Positions 50,568-59,783 are shown, counted from the first letter of the stretch. The stretch: DNA of 64,000 nucleotides from DASPOF01 sp035626155 (GCA_035626155.1 DASPOF010000157.1:1-64000); one strand, 5' to 3'. Notes: generated by a model not told the origin, from the sequence alone. Made by a program: numbers and translations.

Positions 50568-52163
50568 ATGGCGGTAATCGCGCGCTATACCATCTGGGAC
50601 GGCACTCAGAAGCTCAAGCTCGATGCCGACAAGGTGTTCGAGAAGCTGGCCGAGTACCTTTCCTACACCGACGACGTCCGGCAGGCGCTCGACTGGATGA
50701 TGCGCCAGGGGCTGGACTTCGAAGGCGTGCGCGTAATGGGCCTCGATGAGTTCATCGAGCAACTGCGCCAGGAGATGCGCCAGCGCTATCGCGATTTCAA
50801 TCTCAAGGATTCGCTCTCCGAGATGGAGCAGAAGCTCGCCGACATCCTCGATCGCGAGCGCAAGACCCTTGAATCCCTCAAGGGACAAAAACCCGGCGTC
50901 GAGGACAAGCAGCGCGAACTCTCGCGCATGCCGCGCCGGCTCTCCGAGGCGATCCGCAAGCTCGAAAGCTACGGCTTCGAGGATGCGCAGGCGAAATCCG
51001 ACTTCGAACAACTGCTCGAGGAGTACGAGAACATCCGCGACCTCGAGAACTTCCGCGATCGCAACCAGCACATGTTCCGCGGCCCCAAGAGCCTCGGCTA
51101 CCGCGAGTCGCTCGACTTGATGCGCGAGATGGACCGGATGCGCCAGCTCGAGCAGGACCTGATGTCGGGCAACTTCGAGACCATGTCGCTCGACGATTTG
51201 CGCGAGCTGCTCGGCGAGCAGGCATCGCGCGATTTCCAGAATCTCCGCCAGGTGATGATCCTGTTGCAGGACTCCGGATACCTGATGCCCAAGGGCGAGC
51301 ACTTCCAGCTCTCACCCAAGGGCGTGCGGCGGATCGGACAGCTCGCGCTGCGCGACATCTACCAGAACCTGCTCAAGGATCGATCGGGCGGCCACTCAAC
51401 CGACTATCGCGGCATCACCGAGATGCGCCCCGAGGAGACCCGCCCGTACTCGTTTGGCGATCCGCTCAACCTGAACCTGGTCGCCACGCTCAAGCACGCG
51501 CTCGCGCGCAAGCCGGGCGTGCCGCTCAAGCTCGACCCCGAAGACTTCGAGATTTTCGAAACCGACAACGCGAGCACGTCGGCGACGGTCCTGTGCCTGG
51601 ACATGTCGTGGTCGATGAGCTGGGAGGGGCGGTTCGCGGCGGCGAAGAAAGTCGCGATGGCGATGGAGACGCTGATCCGGTCGAAGTTCCCGCGCGATTT
51701 CTTCTCGATCGTCGGGTTCTTCACGCGCGCCGTCGAACTCAAGCTCAAGGACCTGCCCGAGGCGTCCTGGAATATGGGCGACCCGTTCACCAATCTTCAG
51801 GACGGCCTGCGGCTCGCCTCCGACCTGCTTGCGCGGCATCCCTCGCGCAACCAGCACATCATCGTGATCACCGACGGCCAGCCGACCGCCTACTTCCTCA
51901 ACAAGCGGCTGTACTGCGAATGGCCGCTGTCATTCGGCGGCATCAGCATGCGTGCGGCGCAGGAGACGCTCAAGGAAGTCGAGCGCATCACGCGCAAGGG
52001 CATCGTGATCAACACGTTCATGCTCGATGACGCTCCGAGCCTGCGCGCATTCGTCGAGAAGATGACGCAGATCAATCACGGCCGCGCGCTCTACACGCGC
52101 CCCGACCATCTCGGCGAATACATGCTGGTGGACTACCTCTCCAAGAAGCGCAAGCGCGTCTGA
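50568..52163 (+). CDS. VWA domain protein paired with MoxR-like ATPase
   Basis: A 531-residue protein. The N-terminal ~320 residues are mostly helical and charged, including long coiled-coil-like segments (LKDSLSEMEQKLADILDRER). The von Willebrand A domain at ~335-520 has the MIDAS motif LDMSWSMSWEGR (Asp345, Ser347, Ser349) and VITDGQPTAYFLNKRL. TFMLDDAPSLRAFVEKMTQ closes the fold. The short gap to the ATPase gene indicates a stable pair, as in BchI/BchD-type systems where the VWA subunit links the ATPase to a target. No signal peptide is visible. It is the last gene of the long plus-strand run. Confidence 0.87.
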   Translation: MAVIARYTIWDGTQKLKLDADKVFEKLAEYLSYTDDVRQALDWMMRQGLDFEGVRVMGLDEFIEQLRQEMRQRYRDFNLKDSLSEMEQKLADILDRERKTLESLKGQKPGVEDKQRELSRMPRRLSEAIRKLESYGFEDAQAKSDFEQLLEEYENIRDLENFRDRNQHMFRGPKSLGYRESLDLMREMDRMRQLEQDLMSGNFETMSLDDLRELLGEQASRDFQNLRQVMILLQDSGYLMPKGEHFQLSPKGVRRIGQLALRDIYQNLLKDRSGGHSTDYRGITEMRPEETRPYSFGDPLNLNLVATLKHALARKPGVPLKLDPEDFEIFETDNASTSATVLCLDMSWSMSWEGRFAAAKKVAMAMETLIRSKFPRDFFSIVGFFTRAVELKLKDLPEASWNMGDPFTNLQDGLRLASDLLARHPSRNQHIIVITDGQPTAYFLNKRLYCEWPLSFGGISMRAAQETLKEVERITRKGIVINTFMLDDAPSLRAFVEKMTQINHGRALYTRPDHLGEYMLVDYLSKKRKRV

Positions 52164-52219
52164 AGCCCGGCTAGTGGGCGGCCTTCATTTGCCGCCGGCT
52201 GGAGGGGCGGTAATCTGGG

Positions 52220-52244
52220 CCCTCTCCCTGTAGCTGGGAGAGGG
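52220..52244. repeat. Intergenic hairpin CCCTCTCCC/GGGAGAGGG
   Basis: A perfect 9-bp stem with a seven-base loop follows the VWA gene and is continued by TGTGGGTGAGCGACCG. The sequence style is that of a small dispersed intergenic repeat known from many Proteobacteria. It could serve as a terminator-like structure but lacks a U tract. Confidence 0.5.
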
Positions 52245-52323
52245 TGTGGGTGAGCGACCGCTTCGCGGCGCGGATGTCTGATGCGCCGCGAATCTGCGAC
52301 CGGGCAACTGCGCAGGCAGTACT

Positions 52324-52614
52324 TTAATCGCGCGCTCGAAATGATGCGGGGACGGCGCACGAGCCGCATCCGCATCCACCGGCTTTCGAAGGCGGAGCGC
52401 CGAGGTAGTAACCGGTCCGTTCGAGTTCGGACGCATCGACCCACTCGATCGCGCTCGCGATAGCGCTGTCGCAATGGACGCAGTGGCGATGCTCGTTCCC
52501 GTCCGCGCCGATCGCAAGACAGGTCAGCACGGTTTTATCGCAACTGTGGCAGTGCGCGAGCGGAAACCGCGAGCCGACTGAATTCGGATCCGGCATCGTC
52601 ATCGAGGCTACCAT
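52324..52614 (-). CDS. Small zinc-ribbon-like protein
   Basis: A 96-residue soluble protein with CHSCDKTVLTCLAIGADG and HRHCVHCDSAIASAIEWVD. The C-x2-C pairs (CHSC and CVHC) form a likely zinc ribbon, and a cysteine-rich tail GGCGCGSCAVP follows. Similar small uncharacterised zinc-ribbon proteins occur in deltaproteobacterial genomes. The start is one of three close ATGs (52614, 52602, 52596); none has a strong ribosome-binding site. It is convergent with the VWA gene. The function is unknown. Confidence 0.6.
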   Translation of the reverse strand: MVASMTMPDPNSVGSRFPLAHCHSCDKTVLTCLAIGADGNEHRHCVHCDSAIASAIEWVDASELERTGYYLGAPPSKAGGCGCGSCAVPASFRARD

Positions 52615-52696
52615 CGCGCGCGCTCGGTGTCATTCTCGAATGAACCGCGGTAGCGGTTCAGACTGCACTTTCCCTTATTTCCTCGCTTTTTTCTCC

Positions 52697-52724
52697 GTCA
52701 TTCCCGCGCGCGTGTCTGGCGCGC
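52697..52724. repeat. Dispersed repeat fragment, copy 2
   Basis: GTCATTCCCGCGCG (52697-52710) and GTCTGGCGCGC (52714-52724) match the reverse complement of 15188-15220. It lies just beyond the end of the NHL-repeat gene. A third copy was not found in the window. Confidence 0.5.
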
Positions 52725-52737
52725 ACCGCTGACGGCG

Positions 52738-54774
52738 CTACTGACCGGCCGGACCAATTGCAATTCCGCCCGACCAGAGCAGAAATGGAGCGAGCCCGGA
52801 GAAGGCACCACCGATGGTGCCGATCGGCGCGACATTGCCGTAGCTGTCGGCTGCAAAGGCTACAACCGGAGTTGGTGTTTCACGGAACATGGCTACGCAC
52901 AGACCGCCTCCTCCCCCCACGACGAACCTCCCGCCGTTCAACGTATAAATGTTCTGCTTTGAATCGAGCGCGATTCCGTAGGGAACGCCCAGTCCAGTGT
53001 TCGCACCGCTAATCGTGGCGACGGGTGCAACGTCGCCGTTGCTGCCTGGAGAATAGACGGTGACGCTTGCCGGGCCGGTCGGATAGCAGCCACAGGGTGT
53101 GCATTTGGAGCGGCCCTGGTTCCCCACATAGGTTCCCCCATCGTGATCCACGGCGATTGCCCTCGGGAATTTAAGCCCGGTTCTGGGACCGCTGATGGCG
53201 GCGATGGGTTTCGCATTGCCATTGCTTCCGGCTGGATAAACGGTGACGTTCGCGGTGCTGGTTTGCGAGCATGATCCCAAATCGCATTCTATGCCGGGGA
53301 AATTCGCCACATAGAGATCGCCGCCCGGGTCCACGGCGATGCCGGTCGGGACGTTCGTTTCGCCGCGGTCAATCTTGATCGTAGCCTTTGGTGTCACATT
53401 TCCGGCGCTACCTTCGCCATATACAGTGATAGCCTTGTCGTCATTCAGCACAAAGATATTGCGTCTGGAATCTACCGCAATGCCAAAAGGGTGATAGAGT
53501 CGCGTTTTGTCTCCGGCGATGGTCGCGATTGGCGCAGCGGCGGCATAGCTGCCCGGGGAATAGATTGTGACGCTGCCGCCAGCCAACTGGTTTGCCACGT
53601 ATATATTCCCGCTGGAGTCCACCGCGATTCCGGAAGCGCCGTCGAGTCCGGTGGAACTGCTGGTGATCGTGACCAGCGGTGCTGCGTCGCCGCTGCTACC
53701 GGCCGCATAGATGGTTATGCTGCCAAGGTGATTTGTCCCGCCATCAGCGTTCGCTACGTAAAGACTGCCGCTGGCATCCAGCGCGATGCCATAGGGCCCG
53801 TCAAGGCCGGTATCGGGGCCCTTGATAATTGCGGCAGGGGGGACGTTGCCGTTGCTACCCGCCGGATAAACATTGACGCTGCCGCCCGTCACGTACAAGT
53901 TCCCGCTGGAATCCAACACGATGCCCTGTGGGAAGTCGGGAAGAAGTGTATGGGACCCCGTGATGATAGCCATAGGCCGCGCGTCACCGTTGCTGCCGGC
54001 CTGATAGACAGTGATGCTGGAATCATATTCGAGATTACCGCTGGTATTGGCGGTGTGATAGTTGGCCACATAGATGTTACCGCTCGAATCGAGCGCGATG
54101 GCGAGAGGCTGAGCAAGTCCAGTCGCGGCTCCGCTGATCGTGGCGATTGGCGCGGTGTCCCCATTGCTTCCGGGAGGATAAACAGTAATTTGCCCAGCAT
54201 CCTCAGTGCCGGGCACGAAAGGGCCGCCCGTTTCATTCGCGACATAGATGTTCCCCAGGGAGTCCACTGCAATACCGGCAGGCAAATCAAACCCCCCGGC
54301 AATGGTGGCAATAGGAGCCTCATTAACGACCCCGGTGCTGGTCCCCAGCGGCGGATAGACCGTGATGCTGGCCCACGAACCGAACATGGAGTTCAGTACG
54401 TAGATTTGTCCGCTCGCATCCAATGCGATCGCGAGCGGACTGGTGAGCCCGGTATTGGAACCGCCAATTACGGCGATCGGTGGCACGTTGCCGTTGGCGT
54501 TCGCCGCATAGACCGTGACCGTATTAGTCACGGCATTTGTCGTGTAGATTCTGCCGCTTAAGTCCCTGGCGATGCCGCTTGGATAGGTCATGTCAGTCGT
54601 CAGAGCGAGCGGCGCAACATCGCCCCAGCTACCAATTGGATAGGCGGTCACATCGTACAGATTGGTGACGAAGATCGTATTGTTCGTCAGTCCGGCCGTC
54701 GCGCCGCGGACAGGCGCAACGCCGATCATGCCAAACAGAAGAGCGGCAAACGCCGCGGCTCTTGCGATTTTCAT
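52738..54774 (-). CDS. Exported NHL-repeat beta-propeller protein
   Basis: A 678-residue secreted protein. The signal peptide is MKIARAAAFAALLFGMIGVA with a cleavage site near VRG-ATA. About eleven repeats of ~50 residues follow, each with the pattern P-x-G-I-A-V/L-D-x-S-G-N-I-Y-V-A-N and SITVYxxGSNGDAAP, such as PYGIALDASGSLYVANADGG. NHL propellers bind proteins or carbohydrates. The mature part contains few cysteines, clustered near CDLGSCSQ and CTPCGCYP. Base composition is visibly lower in GC than the flanking genes, with fewer open reading frames on the other strand. The gene is likely accessory. Transfer is possible but not shown. Confidence 0.8.
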   Translation of the reverse strand: MKIARAAAFAALLFGMIGVAPVRGATAGLTNNTIFVTNLYDVTAYPIGSWGDVAPLALTTDMTYPSGIARDLSGRIYTTNAVTNTVTVYAANANGNVPPIAVIGGSNTGLTSPLAIALDASGQIYVLNSMFGSWASITVYPPLGTSTGVVNEAPIATIAGGFDLPAGIAVDSLGNIYVANETGGPFVPGTEDAGQITVYPPGSNGDTAPIATISGAATGLAQPLAIALDSSGNIYVANYHTANTSGNLEYDSSITVYQAGSNGDARPMAIITGSHTLLPDFPQGIVLDSSGNLYVTGGSVNVYPAGSNGNVPPAAIIKGPDTGLDGPYGIALDASGSLYVANADGGTNHLGSITIYAAGSSGDAAPLVTITSSSTGLDGASGIAVDSSGNIYVANQLAGGSVTIYSPGSYAAAAPIATIAGDKTRLYHPFGIAVDSRRNIFVLNDDKAITVYGEGSAGNVTPKATIKIDRGETNVPTGIAVDPGGDLYVANFPGIECDLGSCSQTSTANVTVYPAGSNGNAKPIAAISGPRTGLKFPRAIAVDHDGGTYVGNQGRSKCTPCGCYPTGPASVTVYSPGSNGDVAPVATISGANTGLGVPYGIALDSKQNIYTLNGGRFVVGGGGGLCVAMFRETPTPVVAFAADSYGNVAPIGTIGGAFSGLAPFLLWSGGIAIGPAGQ

Positions 54775-54980
54775 TTTCCCCTGCTCGATCTCTTGAAGCC
54801 CCGACTACGCCGCTACCTGCGTCCTCAAAAAATCCACGGTGATGCGCTACTGTACGGCACCGTTTACGATGGTCGATCGCATTCGACAGAGTGTTTGTCA
54901 ACAGCCTGTTAGCCGCGCGCGCGAATGACTAATTGGGATGTCGGATGCGCGTCATCAGGCGGAGCATCCCGCGAGCGCGA

Positions 54981-55892
54981 TCACGGGCGGCGGTACGGTT
55001 CGCCGAGCGCGGACGGCGATGCGGCCTGGCCGCCGATGCCGGCGAGCACGGCGAGCGCAATCGCGTAGGGAAGCGCCAGGAATAGCTGATACGGAATCGC
55101 GGTGCCGAGCGCTTGCAGCCCGAACTGGAGCGCCATCGCGGCGCCGAACAGAATCGATGCCGCCGCGAGCCCCCACGGATTCCACCGCCCGAGGATGACC
55201 ACCGCGAGCGCGACGAACCCGCGCCCAGCCGAGATGTTCTCAACGAACGTGTTCGCATACGCAAGCGTCAGATACGCGCCGCTAAGCCCCGTGAGCACGC
55301 CCGAGGCGATCAGCGCCTCCCATCTGAGGCTATAAACGCCCAGCCCGAGCGCATCGGCGGCCTCTGGCCGCTCGCCCGCCGCGCGCAGCCTGAGTCCGTA
55401 CTGCGTGCGCCATAGGAGCCAACCCGCCGCGGGCGCCAGCGCGAAGGCCAGGTACACGAGCGCGTTGTGATTGAACAGCGCGGGTCCGAGAATCGGAATC
55501 TTCGCGAGCGGCTCAAGCGCAATCGGGGCAAGCGGCTTTACGATAATCGCCTGCCCGGTCACGCCGAAAAATCTGCGATAAAGGACGCCGGTGAGTCCCA
55601 CGGCGAGAATATCCAGCGCGGTGCCGGTCACCACCTGGCTCGCGGCGAGATTTACCACCAGCGCGGCGAGAATCGCGTTCACCGCGACTCCCGCGGCCGC
55701 TCCCGCCGCGAGCCCCGCCAGCACGGAGCCCGAGAAGTACGCCGCCGCCAACGCGAAGAACGCGCCCGATAGCATCGCGCCCTCGATCCCGATATTGATC
55801 ACGCCGCTCTCCTCGACCAGCAGTTCGCCGATCGCCGCGAGCAGGATCGGCGCTGCCATGCTGATGGTCGAGTTGAGAAACGCCTCAAGCAT
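54981..55892 (-). CDS. Nucleoside/sugar-type ABC transporter permease, second
   Basis: A 303-residue integral membrane protein with about nine helices. APILLAAIGELLVEESGVIN and IGIEGAMLSGAFFALAAAY are the signature of the BMP/nucleoside permease branch (YufQ/NupC type in the RbsC-like superfamily). ATG 55892 is chosen and overlaps the previous permease gene by 8 bp; the frame to 55946 is longer but lacks homology. It is the last gene of an ATPase-permease-permease operon. The natural substrate may be a purine nucleoside or related compound. Confidence 0.88.
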   Translation of the reverse strand: MLEAFLNSTISMAAPILLAAIGELLVEESGVINIGIEGAMLSGAFFALAAAYFSGSVLAGLAAGAAAGVAVNAILAALVVNLAASQVVTGTALDILAVGLTGVLYRRFFGVTGQAIIVKPLAPIALEPLAKIPILGPALFNHNALVYLAFALAPAAGWLLWRTQYGLRLRAAGERPEAADALGLGVYSLRWEALIASGVLTGLSGAYLTLAYANTFVENISAGRGFVALAVVILGRWNPWGLAAASILFGAAMALQFGLQALGTAIPYQLFLALPYAIALAVLAGIGGQAASPSALGEPYRRP

Positions 55893-56958
55893 CGGATGAC
55901 CCGTTCTCGGCCGCCGCTTCGATCGCTGCACCGCGCCCGAGCACATGCTCGCGCAGGTTCGCCCAGGCGGGCGTGTCGAACGCTAGCAGGATCAGGATCA
56001 CCATCGCCTGGATCACCTGCACGAGCACGGGTGAGACGCCCTCGCTGCGCTGCATCGCCTGCGATCCGTTGTCGAGCGCGCCGAAAAAGACTGCCGAGGC
56101 GACGATCGCAATCGGGTTGAGGCGCGCGACCAGCGCGACCGCGATCGCCTCATAACCCCATCCCGGCGAGAGCCTTTCGTACAGGCGATGAGTGATCGCG
56201 GAGACCTGCACCGCGCCGCCCAGCCCCGCCAGCGCCCCCGACAGCGCCATCACGGCGACCGTCAGCCGCGCGATCGGCACGCCGAAGAACGTCGCGGCGC
56301 GCCGGTTGCGCCCCATCGCTCGCAGTTCGAATCCCGCCTCGGTGCGGTAGAGCAGCAGGAAGCATCCGGCCGCGAGCGCAACCGCGAGCAACATCCCGAG
56401 GTTCAGCCGTGACGGTTCCGCGAACCGGTACAGCTCGGTGCTCGGCGCGATCGGGGAGCTCGTCGGGTATGCGCGCGATGGCTCCATGAGCGGGCCGTGC
56501 ACGCTCCAGCTCAGAAGCTGCGCGGCCACGAAATTGAGCATGATCGTGCTGATGACCTCGTTGGTGTCGCGCCGCGCGCGGAGCCATCCCGCGATCCCGC
56601 CCCAAACCGCGCCGCCCGCCGCGCCCGCGGCGAGCACGATCGCGATCGCAAGCGGCCGCGGCCATCCGCCCAGATGCGGTCCGATCGCGCCGGCTGCGAT
56701 CGCGCCGGCCGTCAACTGGCCGTCGGCGCCGATGTTCCACAGCGCGGCCGAAAAGGCGAGCGAGACCGCAAGAGCGGTGAAGACCAGCGGCGTCGCCTTG
56801 ACCATCGTATCGGTGAGCGCGAGCCAGTTGCCGAATGCGCCCTGGCAGAGCGCGATGAGCACGCGGGCGGGCGATGCGCCGAGCGCAAGCAGGGCCGCGC
56901 AGATAATCGCCCCGGCCAGCACGAGCGCGGCCAGCGGCCGTCCCAGCGCCGAACGCAT
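55885..56958 (-). CDS. Nucleoside/sugar-type ABC transporter permease, first
   Basis: A 357-residue permease with about nine hydrophobic segments. ATPLVFTALAVSLAFSAALW, NIGADGQLTAGAIAAGAIG and TNEVISTIMLNFVAAQLLSW match the other BMP-family permease (YufP type). ATG 56958 follows AAAGGA with suitable spacing; GTG 56976, which overlaps the ATPase stop, is possible. The two permease genes overlap and are downstream of the ATPase. No substrate-binding lipoprotein gene is near. Confidence 0.87.
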   Translation of the reverse strand: MRSALGRPLAALVLAGAIICAALLALGASPARVLIALCQGAFGNWLALTDTMVKATPLVFTALAVSLAFSAALWNIGADGQLTAGAIAAGAIGPHLGGWPRPLAIAIVLAAGAAGGAVWGGIAGWLRARRDTNEVISTIMLNFVAAQLLSWSVHGPLMEPSRAYPTSSPIAPSTELYRFAEPSRLNLGMLLAVALAAGCFLLLYRTEAGFELRAMGRNRRAATFFGVPIARLTVAVMALSGALAGLGGAVQVSAITHRLYERLSPGWGYEAIAVALVARLNPIAIVASAVFFGALDNGSQAMQRSEGVSPVLVQVIQAMVILILLAFDTPAWANLREHVLGRGAAIEAAAENGSSDA

Positions 56959-56966
56959 GCGTCCTT

Positions 56967-58439
56967 TTACTCCCACTCGCCGGCCATCAGGAGCCCGAGC
57001 CGCTCGGGATCGCGCTCCTGCACAGCGGTTTCGCGCAGCCGCCCGCCGCTGATCACGAACAGGCGGCGGCAGAGCCGAAGCAGTTCATCGAGGTCGCTCG
57101 AGACGAGCAGCACCGCGCCGCCCGAGGCGGCGAAGCCGAGCAGCGTGCGATGGACCTCGGCGCTCGCGGCAAGGTCGAGGCCCCGGCAGATGTTGTGCGC
57201 GACGATCACGCGCGGATTGCCGCCGAGCGCGCGCGCAACCTCGAGCCGCTGACGATTTCCGCCCGAGAGCGCGCCGGCCGCCGTTTGAGGGCCGGGCGCG
57301 CGGATCCGAAATCGGGCGAGAAGTTCCCGGCACAATTCGAGCGCGCGCCCGCGATCGAGCCATCCGCGCCGCGTCACCCGCTTCCGGAGCGCACGCGCGA
57401 GCAGCAGGTTCTCCCAAAGCTGCATGTCGAGGACGAGGCCGTCGAGGTCGCGATTTTCCGGAATCACCGCGAGCGCGGACTTAGGCGCGCCCGCGCCGTC
57501 GAGCAGCCTGATGCGCCCCTCGGTCGGCTCGCGCACGCCCGCAAGAATTTCGACCAGGTCGGTCTGGCCGTTTCCGTCCACGCCGGCGATTCCCGCGATC
57601 TCACCCGCGTGCAGCCTCAGCGAAACCCGATCGAGCACGCGACGCCCGCCGCGCTCCAGCGACAGCTCCCGAATCGTCAGCAGGGCCTCGCCCGGGCGAG
57701 CCGGCGTCTCGGACGCCTCGGGCTCGCGCGCGAGTTCGCCGATCATCACCCTGGCGAGCGCCGTCTCGCTGGTCTCAGCGGGAATTGTGGTCGCGGCGAC
57801 CCGGCCATGGCGGAGCACCGTGATTCGGTCGGCCACCGCGAGCGCCTCGCCGAGCTTGTGCGTGATCAGCACTATGATGCGGCCGCCGGCGCGAAGCCGG
57901 CGCAGGAGATCGAGAAAAGGACCGAGTTCCGCGGGCCCGAGCACGCTCGTGGGCTCATCGAGAATCAGCACTTTGGGATCGAAGCTGAGCGCGCGGAGCA
58001 CCTCGAGCCGCACCCGATCGCCGAGCGACTGCTGCTCCACGGTTGAATGGCGCGGCGGCAGTTTGAAGCCGAGCCGATCCGCGATCGCACCGGCGCGCGC
58101 CGCGACCGCATCAAGGTCCACTCCCGCGACCGCGAAACCGCCAAGCGCGAGGTTTTCCTCCCACGTCATTCGCTCGAACAGCATCGGGCTCTGATTCACG
58201 GCCGCGATTCCCGCGCCCAGCGCTGCGTGCGCGGAGCCCGCGCGAAGCGCGGCACCGTCGAGCATCGCCTCGCCGCCGTCGGGACGAATCCGCCCCGCCA
58301 GCACGTTCATCAGCGTGGTCTTGCCTGCGCCGTTTTCGCCCAGGAGCGCGTGAATCTCGCCGGGACGCGCGTCGAAATCAACCCGATCGAGCGCGAGGAC
58401 GCGACCGAACCGCTTCGAAATGTTCCTTGCGGTCAGCAC
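56967..58439 (-). CDS. Nucleoside/sugar-type ABC transporter ATPase, tandem domains
   Basis: A 490-residue protein with two ABC domains. The first has LGENGAGKTTLMNVLAGRI, degenerate signature EQQSLGDRVRLEVLRAL and Walker B KVLILDEPTSVLGPAELG. The second has a degenerate P-loop GVDGNGQTDLVEIL and signature LSGGNRQRLEVARAL, the pattern of RbsA/YufO-type carbohydrate and nucleoside importers. GTG 58439 is immediately upstream of the two permease genes. No periplasmic binding protein is encoded within the window, which is unusual for this family. Confidence 0.9.
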   Translation of the reverse strand: MLTARNISKRFGRVLALDRVDFDARPGEIHALLGENGAGKTTLMNVLAGRIRPDGGEAMLDGAALRAGSAHAALGAGIAAVNQSPMLFERMTWEENLALGGFAVAGVDLDAVAARAGAIADRLGFKLPPRHSTVEQQSLGDRVRLEVLRALSFDPKVLILDEPTSVLGPAELGPFLDLLRRLRAGGRIIVLITHKLGEALAVADRITVLRHGRVAATTIPAETSETALARVMIGELAREPEASETPARPGEALLTIRELSLERGGRRVLDRVSLRLHAGEIAGIAGVDGNGQTDLVEILAGVREPTEGRIRLLDGAGAPKSALAVIPENRDLDGLVLDMQLWENLLLARALRKRVTRRGWLDRGRALELCRELLARFRIRAPGPQTAAGALSGGNRQRLEVARALGGNPRVIVAHNICRGLDLAASAEVHRTLLGFAASGGAVLLVSSDLDELLRLCRRLFVISGGRLRETAVQERDPERLGLLMAGEWE

Positions 58440-59783
58440 CTATGCGGCGCTTGAAGATTCGCTCACGCGGTAGCGGCTGCGCACGTATTCGAGCGCATCG
58501 TCGCGAGTGGCGAGCGCGCCATCGAGCTGCTGATCCTCGACGTCCTTCAGAATCGCCTTGAAGCGCGGACCCGGCGCGAAGCCCATCCCGATCAAATCGT
58601 CGCCGCCAATCAGTCTGGGCGGGCGAATCTCAGCCGCGGTCATCGCGCTCATCGCGCGCCGGCAAAAGTGCCAGTGGCCGAGGTAGGACGACGATGCGAA
58701 CGCATCGAGCATCGCGACCTGCATCAGCTCGTCGAAGCCGTCCTCGGCGAGCATCCGCTTGAGCGTCGCCGGGCGCATCCGCGACGCCATGCACAGCCGC
58801 AGATGGTTGCGCACCAGGTACGCGACGCGCTCCTGCACCGCGCGTGGCCGCCTGAGGCGCGCCATGATCCCGGCTGCCATCATCGCGCCCTGGTCAGTGT
58901 GGCCGTAAAACGTGATGCGTCCGTCCGAGGCGACGGCGCGGCATCGCGGCTTCGCGATATCGTGCAGCAGGACCCCGAACGCAACCGTCTCGGACACGCC
59001 CCGCGTCAGCATCGAGACGGCAAGCCGCGTATGCGCGTACACGTCGCCCTCGGGATGGAAGTTGTCGGGCTGCGCGCATCCCACCATCTCGACCGCTTCC
59101 GGCAGCAGCGCCTCCATGAGCCCGCTTTCGAGCATCAGGTCCATCCCGCGCGCGGCGCCGCCCTCGGTAAACATCATCACGAGTTCCTCGCCGATACGCT
59201 CGGCGGCGATCGTGTTGATGGTGGGGGCGGAGCGTTTCATCGCGGCCCAGGTTGCGGGATCGATCGTGAAGTTGAGGCGCGCGGCGAAGCGCGCGGCGCG
59301 CAGGATGCGCAGCCGGTCCTCCTCGAAGCGGTCGTACGGATTACCGATCGCGCGGATCACGCCGGCGCGCAAATCGCGCATCCCGCCGACGAGATCGATC
59401 AGCCGCTCCTCGATCGGGTCGAAGTACATCCCGCCGATCGTGAAATCGCGCCGTACCGCGTCCTCCTCGATCGCGCCGAACCGCACCGCGGAGGGCCGCC
59501 GGCCATCGATATAGGGCGCATCGGCGCGGAAGGTTGCGACCTCGCACTGGTCGCCGTCGATCACGACCACGATCACGCCGAAGCGCGCGCCGACCGCGAC
59601 CGTGTGGTCGAACATCCGCTGGACGACCTCGGGACGCGCGTCGGTCGCGATGTCGTAATCCTTGGGCTCAAGGCCCAGCATCCGATCGCGCACGCAGCCG
59701 CCGCCGAAGTAGGCGATGAAGCCCGCCTCGCGGAGCTTGCGGATGATGGAAACGGCCCTTTCTTCTTTCGGCGACATCGCCAA
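58440..59783 (-). CDS. CCA tRNA nucleotidyltransferase / poly(A) polymerase family
   Basis: A 447-residue class II nucleotidyltransferase. FGGGCVRDRMLGLEPKDYDI holds the catalytic DxD pair, GARFGVIVVVIDGDQCEVAT gives the third carboxylate, and EEDAVRRDFTIGGMYFDPIE and NPYDRFEEDRLRILRAARFA form the nucleotide-recognition region. An HD-like domain follows at ~245-330 (FGVLLHDIAKPRCRAV). CCA addition is likely because the only tRNA seen already encodes CCA but others may not; poly(A) polymerase cannot be excluded. The ABC ATPase gene begins directly after it. Confidence 0.88.
   Translation of the reverse strand: MAMSPKEERAVSIIRKLREAGFIAYFGGGCVRDRMLGLEPKDYDIATDARPEVVQRMFDHTVAVGARFGVIVVVIDGDQCEVATFRADAPYIDGRRPSAVRFGAIEEDAVRRDFTIGGMYFDPIEERLIDLVGGMRDLRAGVIRAIGNPYDRFEEDRLRILRAARFAARLNFTIDPATWAAMKRSAPTINTIAAERIGEELVMMFTEGGAARGMDLMLESGLMEALLPEAVEMVGCAQPDNFHPEGDVYAHTRLAVSMLTRGVSETVAFGVLLHDIAKPRCRAVASDGRITFYGHTDQGAMMAAGIMARLRRPRAVQERVAYLVRNHLRLCMASRMRPATLKRMLAEDGFDELMQVAMLDAFASSSYLGHWHFCRRAMSAMTAAEIRPPRLIGGDDLIGMGFAPGPRFKAILKDVEDQQLDGALATRDDALEYVRSRYRVSESSSAA

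Noticed and set aside
52738..54774. Periodic DNA similarity suggesting an array
   Set aside because: Periodicity is ~150 bp and is explained by NHL protein repeats.
56320..56350. tRNA-like T-arm sequence GTTCGAATCCCGC
   Set aside because: It is within the ABC permease coding region, and no acceptor or anticodon stem pairs around it.
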